Of a DNA stretch of 64,000 nucleotides, positions 1 to 8,920 are shown one piece after another. The notes beneath the pieces were generated by a model. The model was not told where the DNA came from. It did not search any database and was given only the letters and a program-made list of their open reading frames with translations. The stretch is from positions 62,001-126,000 of the forward strand of contig NZ_JAJAGO010000011.1 in assembly GCF_025165795.1 (NCBI RefSeq). Direction: 5' to 3'. The stretch is from Streptomyces gossypii. GTDB taxonomy: Bacteria; Actinomycetota; Actinomycetes; Streptomycetales; Streptomycetaceae. The first letter of the stretch is position 1. Each line of letters opens with the position of its first letter. A program made the position numbers and the translations under genes.

Positions 1-29
1 CCCTCCCCGTCTGACCCCGGCCAGGGCCC

Positions 30-73
30 CCGGCCCGCCGCCCCCCCCGCGCGCGGCGGGGGCGGCGGGCCGG
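30..73. terminator. Strong GC hairpin terminator
   Basis: A perfect 16-bp stem (30-45 pairs with 58-73) encloses a 12-base loop. It lies just past the stop codon at 80 of the minus-strand oxidoreductase, so it probably ends that transcript. There is no clear U-tract, which is usual for Streptomyces terminators. Confidence 0.75.
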
Positions 74-79
74 CAGCAG

Positions 80-3001
80 TCAGCCCCGCTGGTCCTGGTC
101 GCCCAGGCGGTCCGCGAGGACCTCCGCGAGGTGCCGGCTGCGCTGCCCGCCGAGTTGTTCGAGCTGGGTGCGGCAGGAGTAGCCGTCGGCCAGGAGTTCC
201 GTCTCCGGGTCGGCGGCGAGCGCGTCGCGTACGGCCGGCAGCAGCTGGTCGTCCGCGCAGGCGGCCGAGACCTCGTAATGGCCCTGCTCAAAGCCGAAGT
301 TGCCCGCGAGGCCGCAGCAGCCGCTGCTCAGTTCACCGGTCATTCCGGCCCGTTCGCGCAGCCTGCGGTCTGCCGCGTCGCCCAGGACCGCATGCTGATG
401 GCAGTGGTTCTGCCCGGCCACCGGGCGGTCGACGCGGGGCGGTGTCCAGTGCGGCGCGTACTCCTCCAGCGTCTCCGCGAAGGTGCGTACGGAGGCGGCG
501 AGCCGTGCGGCGCGGGGGTCCTCCTCGCCCAGCAGCTCCGGCAGGTCGGTCTTGAGTGCGGCGGCGCACGGCGGTTCCAGCACGGTGACGGGGAGCCCGG
601 CGTCCAGCGCGGGCTCGATCCGGTCCAGGGTCTTGCGCAGCACCTTCCGCGCCTGGTCCAGCTGGCCGGTGGAGACGTAGGTCAGCCCGCAGCACACCTG
701 CTTCGGCGGTACGGCGATGCGCAGCCCGGCGTCCCGCAGCACGTGCACGGCCGCCGTACCGGCCTCCGGGGAGAGGTAGTTGGTGAAGGTGTCGGGCCAC
801 AGCACGATCCGCCGGCCGCCCGGCGAGTGCGCGTCAGACGCACGCCCGTCCGGGGACCGCCCGTCCGGCGACTGCCCCTCCTCGGCCGCACGGGCGGTGC
901 GGTCGCGCAGGGCCTCGGCGCGCCACCACCGGCTGAAGGAGCCGTTCGGCAGGGCCGGGATGTCCCGCTCCCGCGCCAGCCCGCCAAGCCGCTTGCCGAT
1001 GTCCGCCAACGGCCCGATCCGGGCACCGGCGTTGAGCAGCGGGGCGCTGCGCGTGGCGGCGATGATGCGGAGCCACTGCGGCAGCCGTCCCATCGAGTAG
1101 TGCGCCATGGGGCGACGCCGCCCCTCGTAGTGGTGGTGCAGGAACTCCGCCTTGTAGGTGGCCATGTCCACCCCCACCGGGCAGTCGCTGCGGCAGCCCT
1201 TGCAGGACAGGCACAGGTCGAGGGCATCCCGCACCTCCTCCGACTGCCAGCCGTCCGTGACGACTTCGCCGGCGAGCATCTCGTGCAGCAGCCGCGCCCG
1301 GCCGCGCGTGGAGTGCTTCTCCTCGCCGGTGGCACGGAAGGAGGGGCACATGACGTTGGCGCCCGACGAGGTCTCGCGGCATTTGGCGACGCCCACGCAG
1401 CGCCGCACCGCCGCCGAGAAGTCGCCGCCGTCGTGCGGGTAGCCGAACTCCACGTCCACCGGCTTGCGCGGCAGCGGCGCGAAGCGCAGGTTCTCGTCCA
1501 TCCGGGCGGGGCGCACCAGCATGTCCGGGTTCAGCCCGGCCGCCGGGTCCCACAGATCCTTGAAGTCGCCGAAGAGACCGACCATTTCGGGCCCGTACAT
1601 CTTCGGGAGCAGTTCGGCGCGCGCCTGCCCGTCGCCGTGTTCGCCGGAGAGCGAACCGCCGTGGGCGACCACCACATCCGCGAGTTGGTGGCTGAAGTCC
1701 CGGAAGCGCCGGATGCCTTGGTCGCTGAGCAGGTCGAAGTCGATCCGCACATGGATGCAGCCGTCCCCGAAGTGTCCGTACGGCAGTCCGCGCAGGCCGT
1801 GTTCGCCCAGCAGTTCGCGGAAGTCCCGCAGATAGGCGCCGAGTCGCTGTGGCGGTACGGCGCAGTCCTCCCAGCCGGGCCATGCCTCGCTGCCGTCGGG
1901 CATGCGGGTGGCCGTGCCGGAGGCGTCCTCCCGTACGCGCCACAGTGCGCGTTGCGCGGCGGGGTCGGTGACTACCGCGTGGTCGGTTGTGCCCTCGGCC
2001 GCCGCCCGGCACAGCTCCTGGGCGCGGGACAGCGCCTCGGCCGGCTCAGCGCCGCCGACCTCGGCGAACAGCCAGGCGGCGCCCCGGGGCAGGGTGGCCC
2101 GTGCGGCTTCGCCGACCAGGTCGTGCGCCATGCCCTCGACGGTCAGCGGTCCGTACGGCAGCAGTGCGGCGGCGGCTTCGGCGGCGGCGCTCTCGTCCGG
2201 ATAGCCGAGCACGGCGAGCGCGCGGGCACCGGGTGTCTCCAGCAGCCGGACGGTGGCCTGGGTCAGTACGCCCAGGGTCCCTTCGCTGCCGGTGAAGGCG
2301 CGGGCCCAGTCCTCGCCGTTCTCGGGGAGCAGGGCGTCGAGCGCGTACCCGGAGATCCGGCGCGGCAGTTCGGGGAATCCGGTGCGCAGCCTGGAGAGTT
2401 CGCGCTGGACGAGCCTGCGCCCGCCCTCGCGCAGCTCGGCGGGGACGCCCTCGCCGCCGGGAGCCAGCGCGGCGCGGGCTCCGCCGTAGGTGAGGACGTC
2501 CAGTTCGCGTACGTTGTCGGCGGTGGTGCCCCAGGCCACCGAGTGGGAGCCGCAGGAGTTGTTGCCGATCATCCCGCCGAGCGTGCACCTGCCGTGGGTG
2601 GACGGGTCGGGTCCGAAGGTGAGTCCGTGCGGTGCGGCGGCGGACCGCAGGTCGTCCAGGATGACGCCGGGCTGGACGAGGGCGGTACGGGCCTCTGGGT
2701 CGATCCTCTCGATGCGGTTCATATGCCGGGTGAAGTCGAGGACGATGCCGGTGCCGGTCGCCTGCCCGGCGATCGACGTACCGGCGCCCCGTGCCACCAC
2801 GGGCACGCCGCGCTCCCGGCACGCGGCGAGGACCGCCGCCACGTCGTCGGCGTCCCTCGGCGCGACGACTCCGACGGGCACGCGCCGGTAGTTGGAGGCG
2901 TCCATCGTCATCAGTGCTCTGCTGCCCGTGTCGAACTCCACTTCGCCGCGTACGGACTTGCGGAGTGCCTGCTCGATGTCGCTCATGTCTGCTGCTGCCA
3001 T
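80..3001 (-). CDS. FAD-binding and Fe-S-binding oxidoreductase (D-lactate/glycolate dehydrogenase type)
   Basis: This 973-residue protein fuses a GlcD-type FAD domain to a GlpC-type iron-sulfur half. The N-terminal third carries the PCMH-type FAD-binding fold, including an ARGAGTS loop and a GNNSCGS stretch. A ferredoxin-like cysteine cluster CLSCKGCRSDCP lies near residue 597. Two CCG electron-transfer motifs follow, QVCCGL near 767 and SGCCGL near 893. Families of this build oxidise D-lactate, glycolate or other 2-hydroxyacids at the membrane and pass electrons to quinone; the substrate cannot be read from the sequence. An ATG further upstream at 3055 is in frame, but the ATG at 3001 follows a GGGGG Shine-Dalgarno-like run and starts nearer the conserved domain, so it is preferred. 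Confidence 0.85.
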   Translation of the reverse strand: MAAADMSDIEQALRKSVRGEVEFDTGSRALMTMDASNYRRVPVGVVAPRDADDVAAVLAACRERGVPVVARGAGTSIAGQATGTGIVLDFTRHMNRIERIDPEARTALVQPGVILDDLRSAAAPHGLTFGPDPSTHGRCTLGGMIGNNSCGSHSVAWGTTADNVRELDVLTYGGARAALAPGGEGVPAELREGGRRLVQRELSRLRTGFPELPRRISGYALDALLPENGEDWARAFTGSEGTLGVLTQATVRLLETPGARALAVLGYPDESAAAEAAAALLPYGPLTVEGMAHDLVGEAARATLPRGAAWLFAEVGGAEPAEALSRAQELCRAAAEGTTDHAVVTDPAAQRALWRVREDASGTATRMPDGSEAWPGWEDCAVPPQRLGAYLRDFRELLGEHGLRGLPYGHFGDGCIHVRIDFDLLSDQGIRRFRDFSHQLADVVVAHGGSLSGEHGDGQARAELLPKMYGPEMVGLFGDFKDLWDPAAGLNPDMLVRPARMDENLRFAPLPRKPVDVEFGYPHDGGDFSAAVRRCVGVAKCRETSSGANVMCPSFRATGEEKHSTRGRARLLHEMLAGEVVTDGWQSEEVRDALDLCLSCKGCRSDCPVGVDMATYKAEFLHHHYEGRRRPMAHYSMGRLPQWLRIIAATRSAPLLNAGARIGPLADIGKRLGGLARERDIPALPNGSFSRWWRAEALRDRTARAAEEGQSPDGRSPDGRASDAHSPGGRRIVLWPDTFTNYLSPEAGTAAVHVLRDAGLRIAVPPKQVCCGLTYVSTGQLDQARKVLRKTLDRIEPALDAGLPVTVLEPPCAAALKTDLPELLGEEDPRAARLAASVRTFAETLEEYAPHWTPPRVDRPVAGQNHCHQHAVLGDAADRRLRERAGMTGELSSGCCGLAGNFGFEQGHYEVSAACADDQLLPAVRDALAADPETELLADGYSCRTQLEQLGGQRSRHLAEVLADRLGDQDQRG

Positions 3002-3130
3002 GCCCCCAGCGTGCACGCTGAAAGCCCCGCAGCCGAGACGCCTCACCCTTCCCATGCGCCTCGGTACTCTCCGGACTCACAGGGCCGCTCGGTGTGACGA
3101 TCTCCCCCGCGCCCTGTCGCGGGGAGGTCG

Positions 3131-3607
3131 TTACGGCGCCGGTGGCTCCGGGCTGGCCGGACTGAGGGGGCGCTCGAAGAGGGTCTCGAGGACGACGATC
3201 GTCTGCGTGCCCGTCACCCCCTCGATCCCGAAGAGGCGGCCCAGCACCTCCTGGAGCGCCTCGGTCGTCCCCGTCCGCACCTTGACCAGCACCGACGCGC
3301 TGCCCGCCACGATGTGCGCCTCCTCGATCTCCGGCAGTTCGGCCAGCGCCTCCGCCGTTCCCGCGCTGCCCATCCAGGCGGACGCGTCGACCATCACATA
3401 GGCGAGCACGCCGCGCCCCACGGCTGCCGGATCGACCTCGACCCTCGTACTGCGCACGACCCCGCGGGCCCGCAGTTTGCGCACGCGCTCGTGCGCCGCC
3501 GCCGCCGACAGCCCCACGGCCGCGCCGAGCGTCGCGTACGACTGGGTGGCGTCCTGCTGGAGGAGGACGATCAGCTGGGTGTCAATGTCATCCACATCGC
3601 GCACCAT
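3131..3607 (-). CDS. Lrp/AsnC family transcriptional regulator
   Basis: A 158-residue protein of normal Lrp/AsnC length. The first 50 residues form the winged helix-turn-helix (DDIDTQLIVLLQQDA, then SYATLGAAVGLS and the recognition helix AAAHERVRKLRARGVV). A RAM-type ligand-sensing domain with beta strands such as AYVMVDA and AHIVAGSASVLVKV follows. It is transcribed away from the SMP-30 gene across a 131-bp gap, which suggests that it controls itself and its neighbour. The effector is unknown; amino acids are typical for the family. Confidence 0.9.
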   Translation of the reverse strand: MVRDVDDIDTQLIVLLQQDATQSYATLGAAVGLSAAAAHERVRKLRARGVVRSTRVEVDPAAVGRGVLAYVMVDASAWMGSAGTAEALAELPEIEEAHIVAGSASVLVKVRTGTTEALQEVLGRLFGIEGVTGTQTIVVLETLFERPLSPASPEPPAP

Positions 3608-3738
3608 GAGTGGACACCATTCCTTCCTTATCGAATAACTCCGTACGGTATCTTGTCTTCAGTCAATGAAGCCGAACGATACTCACCTCACCCGTCTGCC
3701 TCATCTGACCGTCTACTGCCTTTCGGAGGAAGAAGCCC
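3608..3738. promoter_or_regulatory. Divergent promoter region, Lrp / SMP-30
   Basis: This AT-richer gap lies between the two divergent start codons. On the plus strand TTGTCT (3653-3658) and GATACT (about 3678-3683) could be the -35 and -10 boxes of the SMP-30 gene. GGAGGAAG just before 3739 is a good ribosome binding site. Lrp sites are degenerate and none can be assigned by eye. Confidence 0.45.
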
Positions 3739-4659
3739 ATGTCCGACCTCAGCACCGAGCTGTACGACGTGATCGACAAGCGGTTCCGCCCCTGCACGAT
3801 CGGCGACAGCCGACTGGAAAAGCTCCACGGCGGCGGCCGCTGGGTGGAGGGCCCGCTCTACGTGCCCGCCGGCCGCTACCTGCTCTGGAGCGACATCCCC
3901 AACGACCGCTTGCTGCGCTGGGACGAAACGACGGGCGCCGTCGGCGAGTTCCGCAGCCCGGCCGGTTTCCCCAACGGCAACACCCTTGACCGCGAAGGCC
4001 GGTTGATCACCTGCGAGCAGGGCAACCGGCGCGTCACCCGCACCGAACACGACGGCGGCATCACGGTGCTCGCCGACCGCTTCGAGGGCAAGCGCTTCAA
4101 CAGCCCGAACGACGCGGCGGTCAAGTCGGACGGCTCCGTCTGGTTCTCCGACCCGGACTTCGGCATCACCAGCGACTACGAGGGCCACCGCGGCCCCTCC
4201 GAGATCGGCGCCACCCAGGTCTACCGCCTGGACCCCGAGAGCGGCGACGTACGCCTCGCCGCCTCCGGCTTCGCCGGGCCGAACGGGCTGGTCTTCTCAC
4301 CGGACGAGCGGCAGCTCTACGTCTCCGACAGCCGCGCCAACCACATCCGCGCCTTCGACGTCGCGGACGACGGCACCCTCATCAACGACCGGGTCTTCGC
4401 CAGCTGCACCGAGGGAAACTTCGACAACATCCGCTTCGACACCGACGGCCGCCTCTGGGCCGCCGCGATGGAGGGCGGCGTTCACTGCTACGCGGACGAC
4501 GGCACCCTCATCGGCCGCATCCGCACCCCGGAGCCCGTCGCCAACATCCGCTTCGGCGGCCTCCGGCGCAACCGGCTCTTCCTGGCCGCCAACACCTCGC
4601 TCTACTCCCTCTTCATGGGCGTCACCGGCACACCGCACCCGGTTGCGGCACGCGTCTGA
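3739..4659 (+). CDS. SMP-30/gluconolactonase/LRE family hydrolase
   Basis: A 306-residue six-bladed beta-propeller of the SMP-30 (regucalcin/gluconolactonase) family. The three usual metal-ligand positions are visible: Glu37 in RWVEGPLY, Asn124 in NSPNDAAV and Asp197 in YVSDSRANH. Members hydrolyse sugar or other lactones with a divalent cation. No signal peptide is present, so it is cytosolic. GGAGGAAG lies 9 bases before the ATG. The divergent Lrp regulator is the likely controller. The exact lactone substrate is unknown. Confidence 0.85.
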   Translation: MSDLSTELYDVIDKRFRPCTIGDSRLEKLHGGGRWVEGPLYVPAGRYLLWSDIPNDRLLRWDETTGAVGEFRSPAGFPNGNTLDREGRLITCEQGNRRVTRTEHDGGITVLADRFEGKRFNSPNDAAVKSDGSVWFSDPDFGITSDYEGHRGPSEIGATQVYRLDPESGDVRLAASGFAGPNGLVFSPDERQLYVSDSRANHIRAFDVADDGTLINDRVFASCTEGNFDNIRFDTDGRLWAAAMEGGVHCYADDGTLIGRIRTPEPVANIRFGGLRRNRLFLAANTSLYSLFMGVTGTPHPVAARV

Positions 4660-4773
4660 ACGACCGGAACCAGACGGCCTGCAACCCTTCGCACCCCTTG
4701 CGTGTCTTCATGGACAAAGCGAAGAACACCATGATTAGTGGCTTTCATGGATCTCAGCGACGAGGGGGAAGCG

Positions 4774-5253
4774 ATGGGCAAGAAGGCACACAGGTCCCGC
4801 CGGGCACGGGTGCGGCGGGCCATGGCACTGGCGGTCGGCGCGGCGGCGTTCGCCACGCTGGGCACGGCGGGCGCCGCCGAAGCGGGCGGGCCCGCCGGGC
4901 AGCAGCGGGCACAGACGGTGGAGCGCGAGCGGATCGCCGCCTCCGTACTGGGCGACGACTACAAGATCACGCTCACCGCGCTGCGCTCGGACACCGATCC
5001 GTACGCCGCCTCGGTGCGGATGCGTGCCTTCACCCAGCAGGACGGCGCCTGGCAGGAGAGCGACCGGGTAACCGTCGGGGAGGTGGAGGGCTGGTTCTGG
5101 TTCCCGCTGACGGGAAGTCAGGCCGTCTGCCAGTTCTCCACCGCGAGCACGGAGCCCGCACCCATCACGGTGAGCCTGCTGGTCACGCCCTCGATCGGCT
5201 GCTCGGCACCCGAGGCGTTCGAACTCCGGGACGGGCGCTTCTACCGCCCCTGA
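4774..5253 (+). CDS. Small secreted protein, unknown function
   Basis: A 159-residue protein with a twin-basic N-terminus (SRRARVRRA) followed by a hydrophobic segment and a likely AEA or AGA signal-peptidase site near residue 35. The mature part is beta-rich, with paired cysteines in QAVCQFST and SIGCSAPE that could form a disulfide. An upstream GTG at 4738 is in frame, but the ATG at 4774 has GAGGGGGAAG directly before it and starts right at the signal peptide. The family is not recognised beyond similar secreted Streptomyces proteins. Confidence 0.7.
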   Translation: MGKKAHRSRRARVRRAMALAVGAAAFATLGTAGAAEAGGPAGQQRAQTVERERIAASVLGDDYKITLTALRSDTDPYAASVRMRAFTQQDGAWQESDRVTVGEVEGWFWFPLTGSQAVCQFSTASTEPAPITVSLLVTPSIGCSAPEAFELRDGRFYRP

Positions 5254-5324
5254 CGCCGCGGTTGCACCGCCGGCCGTGACAGCCCCCGCTGCCGCGGCGG
5301 GCGGTGCCTCCGTACGATCGGAAC

Positions 5325-5810
5325 ATGTCTGCAGACGCACCGCTCACCCGAGCGTCTTTCCTCCGTCTCACCCCCGTCCGCGCGCCCGCGCCGCTGCGCC
5401 TGCTGCCGGACCGCCTCTGGACGGACGAGGAGTGGAGCCGCATCCGGCAGGGCCTCCGGGCGCGCAGCATGGACGAGAAGTGGCACGTCTTCACCGAGGG
5501 CGACGTCGCCTTCCTGCACCGCAGCTGGACGGGCAACGGGATCTACGAGGTGACCTTCGCACCCTCCCCCGCTCCTGACACTGGCTCTGGCACTGACCCT
5601 GGCACTGCCTCCGCGGGCGACAGGCGGGTGGTCTCGGCCACCGTCGAGACGGATCCGGAGCGCTACCGGAGCAGGGGCGGGGAATTCGAGAGCCTGATGA
5701 TCGAACTCATCCTCGGCTCGATCGTGCTGGGCGATCCGGCCCCGGAGCTGTGGGCCCGCCACGCGGAGCTGCTCGCCGTCCCGCCGCAGGACGGCGAGCG
5801 GGAGGGGTGA
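5325..5810 (+). CDS. Hypothetical protein
   Basis: A 161-residue soluble protein with no recognised domain. It has a conserved-looking core (LWTDEEWSRIRQGL, then WHVFTEGDVAFLHRSWTG). A Pro/Gly/Ser/Thr linker lies near residue 85, and ELILGSIVLGD follows near the C-terminus. TACGAT at 5312-5317 sits 7 bases before the ATG, so the gene may be read from a leaderless transcript starting at this ATG. An in-frame ATG at 5304 would place the -10 box inside the coding region and is less likely. The function is unknown. Confidence 0.65.
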   Translation: MSADAPLTRASFLRLTPVRAPAPLRLLPDRLWTDEEWSRIRQGLRARSMDEKWHVFTEGDVAFLHRSWTGNGIYEVTFAPSPAPDTGSGTDPGTASAGDRRVVSATVETDPERYRSRGGEFESLMIELILGSIVLGDPAPELWARHAELLAVPPQDGEREG

Positions 5811-5885
5811 GGCCGTCACCGGGCCCCGCCGCTCGGTCGGGGTCGGCGTGAACGCGGGGCCGCCGCCCGTCCATAGACTGCGCGG

Positions 5886-6164
5886 ATGTCCTGGATAACC
5901 CCGCGCCGCCTGGGCGCCGCCGCCGTTCTGTATGCGACGTTCGTGGGCGGCTGGTACCTCGGCCAGCCGTTGGATCCGGAGTGCGCGGTGGAGGCGGACT
6001 CCGGGTACGAGCCCGCACCGCCCGGGCCCGCCGATCTCGAAATCACCCAGGGCACGGCCATCGTGCGGGACGTCGCCACCGCCGAGGTCTTCAGCACCGG
6101 CTACTGCGACTCGTACACACAGCACCCTCGTGTCTGGGCATGGGTCAACGGGGACTGGCGCTGA
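5886..6164 (+). CDS. Small membrane-anchored or secreted hypothetical protein
   Basis: A 92-residue protein with one N-terminal hydrophobic segment (AAAVLYATFVGGWYLG) and a short extracellular part with two cysteines (PECAVE and GYCDSY). TAGACT at 5874-5879 lies 6 bases before the ATG, which fits a leaderless start. The family is not recognised and there is no operon partner. The call rests on codon use and the promoter-like sequence. Confidence 0.5.
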   Translation: MSWITPRRLGAAAVLYATFVGGWYLGQPLDPECAVEADSGYEPAPPGPADLEITQGTAIVRDVATAEVFSTGYCDSYTQHPRVWAWVNGDWR

Positions 6165-6247
6165 CGCCGGCGCCTGCATCCCGGCCACCCGGCGGTCGTC
6201 CGGCGAACCAGTGTTTACAGTCCGGCTGCGGCGCGCTACGTTCCGAA

Positions 6248-6261
6248 TGGGAGCGCTCCCA
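6248..6261. promoter_or_regulatory. CebR-type operator upstream of AA10 gene
   Basis: The 14-base perfect palindrome TGGGAGCGCTCCCA matches the published binding site of CebR, the LacI-family cello-oligosaccharide repressor of Streptomyces. It lies 47 bases before the start codon of the AA10 gene. This implies repression relieved by cellobiose or cellotriose. Confidence 0.8.
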
Positions 6262-6308
6262 GTCAGCGTCATCACTCGTTCCACCCCACAGAAGGGACGA
6301 CAAGCGCA

Positions 6309-7052
6309 ATGGCCTTACGACCGATCGACCGGAGCCTTCGGAGGCACCGGTACCGCAGAGGCACCCTGCTGGCCCTGCTCGCCGCACTGCCGGGCCTGTG
6401 CCTGGTCTTCTTCACCGGGGGCAGCGCCTCCGCCCACGGAGCGCCCATGGAGCCGGGCAGCCGCACCTATCTCTGCTGGCAGCACAGCCTGTCCGACACG
6501 GGCGAGATGAAGCCCACGAACCCCGCCTGCCAGGCCGCACTCGACGAGGGCGGCGCCACACCGTTCTACAACTGGTTCGCCGTGCTGCGTTCGGACGGCG
6601 CGGGCCGGACCGAGGGGTTCATCCCCGACGGGGAGCTGTGCAGCGGCGGCACGGGCGGCCCGTACGACTTCACCGGCTTCAACCAGGCCCGTGAGGACTG
6701 GCCTTACACCCACCTGACCTCCGGCGCGGAAATGGAGTTCTCCTACAACGCGTGGGCGGCGCACCCGGGCACCTTCCGGCTGTACGTGACCAAGGACGGC
6801 TACGACCCCACGCAGCCCCTCGGCTGGGGCGATCTGGAGGACGAACCGTTCCAGACGGTGACGGACCCGCCGCTCTCGGGCGACGTGGGCTCGATAGACG
6901 GGAAGTACACGTGGTCCGGCACCCTCCCCGAGGGCAAGGAGGGCCGCCACCTGATCTACATGGTGTGGGAGCGCTCGGACAGCGCGGAGACCTTCTACAG
7001 CTGCTCGGACATCGCGTTCGACGGTGGCAGCGGTGAGGTGACGATTCCCTGA
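6309..7052 (+). CDS. AA10 lytic polysaccharide monooxygenase, single domain
   Basis: A 247-residue secreted copper enzyme that cleaves crystalline polysaccharide by oxidation. A twin-arginine-rich N-terminus and hydrophobic core end at SASA|HG, so the mature protein begins with His43, the N-terminal copper ligand of the histidine brace. The second ligand is His152 in AWAAHPGTF. The aromatic axial residue lies in ETFYSCSD near the C-terminus. Cysteines are placed as in AA10 proteins. There is no carbohydrate-binding module, so the catalytic domain stands alone. The CebR-type box upstream argues for induction by cello-oligosaccharides and thus for cellulose rather than chitin as the substrate. 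GAAGGGA upstream is a usable ribosome binding site. Confidence 0.9.
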   Translation: MALRPIDRSLRRHRYRRGTLLALLAALPGLCLVFFTGGSASAHGAPMEPGSRTYLCWQHSLSDTGEMKPTNPACQAALDEGGATPFYNWFAVLRSDGAGRTEGFIPDGELCSGGTGGPYDFTGFNQAREDWPYTHLTSGAEMEFSYNAWAAHPGTFRLYVTKDGYDPTQPLGWGDLEDEPFQTVTDPPLSGDVGSIDGKYTWSGTLPEGKEGRHLIYMVWERSDSAETFYSCSDIAFDGGSGEVTIP

Positions 7053-7058
7053 GCACGC

Positions 7059-7092
7059 GGGCCGCGCGGGCGCCGCACCGCTCGCGCGGCCC
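7059..7092. terminator. Hairpin terminator after AA10 gene
   Basis: GGGCCGCGCG (7059-7068) pairs perfectly with CGCGCGGCCC (7083-7092) around a 14-base loop. It starts 7 bases after the AA10 stop codon. Confidence 0.6.
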
Positions 7093-7228
7093 CTCAGCCG
7101 GCGCAGCCCGTCAGCCCGGCGCGGCCCGTCACCCGTTCGCGTGGCCCGCCGGGAGCTCCGGGGCGCCCGGCCATCTCGCGGTACGGACCGGATCCGTAGA
7201 GTGCGGCGCTACCCACTACGCTGCCCAG

Positions 7229-8347
7229 GTGGCTGATATCCAGATTCCCGCTGACATCAAGCCCGCCGACGGTCGATTCGGCTCGGGTCCGTCCAAGGTG
7301 CGTACGGAGGCGCTGAGCGCCCTGGCCGCTACCGGTACTTCACTCCTCGGCACCTCACACCGGCAGGCTCCCGTCAGGGATCTGGTCGGGCGCGCCATCT
7401 CAGGCGTCGAGTCGCTCTTCCAGCTGCCCGAGGGTTACGAGGTCGTCCTCGGCAACGGCGGCTCCACCGCCTTCTGGGACATCGCGACGCACGGCCTGAT
7501 CGAGAGCAGGTCGCAGCACCTGTCCTTCGGCGAGTTCTCCTCGAAGTTCGCGAAGGCCGCCAAGCTCGCGCCGTGGCTGGCCGAGCCGAGCGTGATCCAG
7601 TCCGAGCCGGGCACGCACCCGCTGGCGCGGGCGGAGGCGGGCGTGGACGCGTACGCGCTCACGCAGAACGAGACCTCCACCGGTGTCGCCATGCCCGTGC
7701 AGCGCGTGCCCGGGGCGGACGAGGGCTCGCTGGTCCTGGTCGACGCCACCTCCGGCGCGGGCGGCCTGCCCGTGGACATCACCGAGACCGACGTCTACTA
7801 CTTCGCCCCGCAGAAGTCCTTCGCAGCCGACGGCGGCCTGTGGATCGCCGTGTTCTCACCCGCCGCGATCGAGCGGGCCGAGCGCCTCGCCGCGTCCGAC
7901 CGGCACATCCCGGAGTTCTTCAGCCTGAAGACCGCGATCGACAACTCGCGCAAGAACCAGACGTACAACACCCCGGCCCTCGCGACGGTCTTCCTTCTCG
8001 CGGAGCAGCTGGAATGGATCAACGGCCAGGGCGGGCTGGACTGGGCGGTCCGGCGTACTGCCGACTCCGCCCGGCGGCTTTACGGCTGGGCCGAGGAGTC
8101 CAAGCACGCGACGCCGTTCGTCGCCGACCCGGCACAGCGCTCGGCGGTCGTCGGCACGATCGACTTCGAGGCCGACATCGACGCCGCCGCGATCGCCAAG
8201 ACGCTGCGCGCCAACGGCATCGTCGACACCGAGCCCTACCGCAAGCTGGGGCGGAACCAGCTGCGGGTGGCCATGTACCCGGCGGTCGAACCCTCGGACG
8301 TGGACGCGCTGACGGCCTGTGTGGATTACGTGGTCGAGCGGCTCTGA
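7229..8347 (+). CDS. serC: Phosphoserine aminotransferase
   Basis: A 372-residue PLP-dependent class V aminotransferase of the actinobacterial SerC type. It converts 3-phosphohydroxypyruvate and glutamate to phosphoserine in serine synthesis. The N-terminal DGRFGSGPSKVR is the characteristic substrate-loop motif. LGNGGSTAFWD holds the cofactor phosphate, and Lys196 in FAPQKSFA is the expected Schiff-base lysine. The C-terminal GRNQLRVAMYPAVEPSDV is typical of this branch. The start is GTG. CACTACGCT shortly before it suggests a leaderless or very short leader. It stands alone with a strong terminator behind. Confidence 0.95.
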   Translation: MADIQIPADIKPADGRFGSGPSKVRTEALSALAATGTSLLGTSHRQAPVRDLVGRAISGVESLFQLPEGYEVVLGNGGSTAFWDIATHGLIESRSQHLSFGEFSSKFAKAAKLAPWLAEPSVIQSEPGTHPLARAEAGVDAYALTQNETSTGVAMPVQRVPGADEGSLVLVDATSGAGGLPVDITETDVYYFAPQKSFAADGGLWIAVFSPAAIERAERLAASDRHIPEFFSLKTAIDNSRKNQTYNTPALATVFLLAEQLEWINGQGGLDWAVRRTADSARRLYGWAEESKHATPFVADPAQRSAVVGTIDFEADIDAAAIAKTLRANGIVDTEPYRKLGRNQLRVAMYPAVEPSDVDALTACVDYVVERL

Positions 8348-8427
8348 CCTCTCCCGCGCCTCTACGCCTCCGCGCCTCCACACGGCACGGACGGCGGCAC
8401 GGACAGGGGCACAGGCAGGGCGGCAGC

Positions 8428-8469
8428 GCGGGCCCGGATTCGTCCCTCCTCGGACGAGTCCGGGCCCGC
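8428..8469. terminator. Very strong hairpin terminator after serC
   Basis: An 18-bp stem with a single G-T position (8428-8445 with 8452-8469) closes a 6-base loop. It is placed between serC and the next plus-strand gene. Confidence 0.85.
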
Positions 8470-8524
8470 GGCCGTTCAGCCCCCGCGCCGTTTCCATGAC
8501 TGCACGGCTGGGTACCCCGGGCGC

Positions 8525-8917
8525 ATGGCCACTCCCACGACCGGGCTGCACGTCCTCAGTCGCCGCGGGCGAGTGCGGCTGACCACGTACGAGCCGGACG
8601 GGCGGCCGGTGGGCAGCTCCGCATGCATCGTCGTCGAAGGCGATCACGCCTTCGTGCGGACGTATCGCAAGGCGAAGCACGCCGAGCGGCTGCGCCGCTA
8701 TCCGGAGGCGGAGCTGGCCCCCGCCGACCTCGGCGGGACCCCGATCGGCGCCCCGATGAAGGCGCGGGCCCGCCGCCTGGAGGGCTCCGAGGCGCGGCGT
8801 GCGGCGGCGAAGCTTGCCCGCAAGCACCCGCTGTTGCAGGGAGTGGCGGCCCCGCTCGGCAGCGCGCTGCGTCTGGACCGGCCCGTCCACTACGAACTGC
8901 GGCTGGTCGGCGAGTAG
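8525..8917 (+). CDS. PPOX-class F420/FMN-dependent oxidoreductase-like protein
   Basis: A 130-residue split-barrel protein of the pyridoxamine-phosphate-oxidase superfamily. It resembles the short F420-binding Rv2061c-like group, in which RVRLTTYEPDGRPVGS begins the barrel and VRTYRKAKHAERLRR contacts the cofactor phosphate. HPLLQG and YELRLVGE end the domain. These proteins reduce small molecules with F420H2 or FMN; the substrate is unknown. The gene ends 3 bases from the convergent ABC permease gene. Confidence 0.8.
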   Translation: MATPTTGLHVLSRRGRVRLTTYEPDGRPVGSSACIVVEGDHAFVRTYRKAKHAERLRRYPEAELAPADLGGTPIGAPMKARARRLEGSEARRAAAKLARKHPLLQGVAAPLGSALRLDRPVHYELRLVGE

Positions 8918-8920
8918 CTG

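Noticed and set aside
30..73. Possible small RNA from the hairpin at the left edge
   Set aside because: It is fully explained as a terminator of the neighbouring gene.
131..3097. A 988-codon plus-strand open frame
   Set aside because: It is the complement of the FAD/Fe-S oxidoreductase. Its Arg/Gly/Val-rich product has no domain, while the minus strand shows clear motifs.
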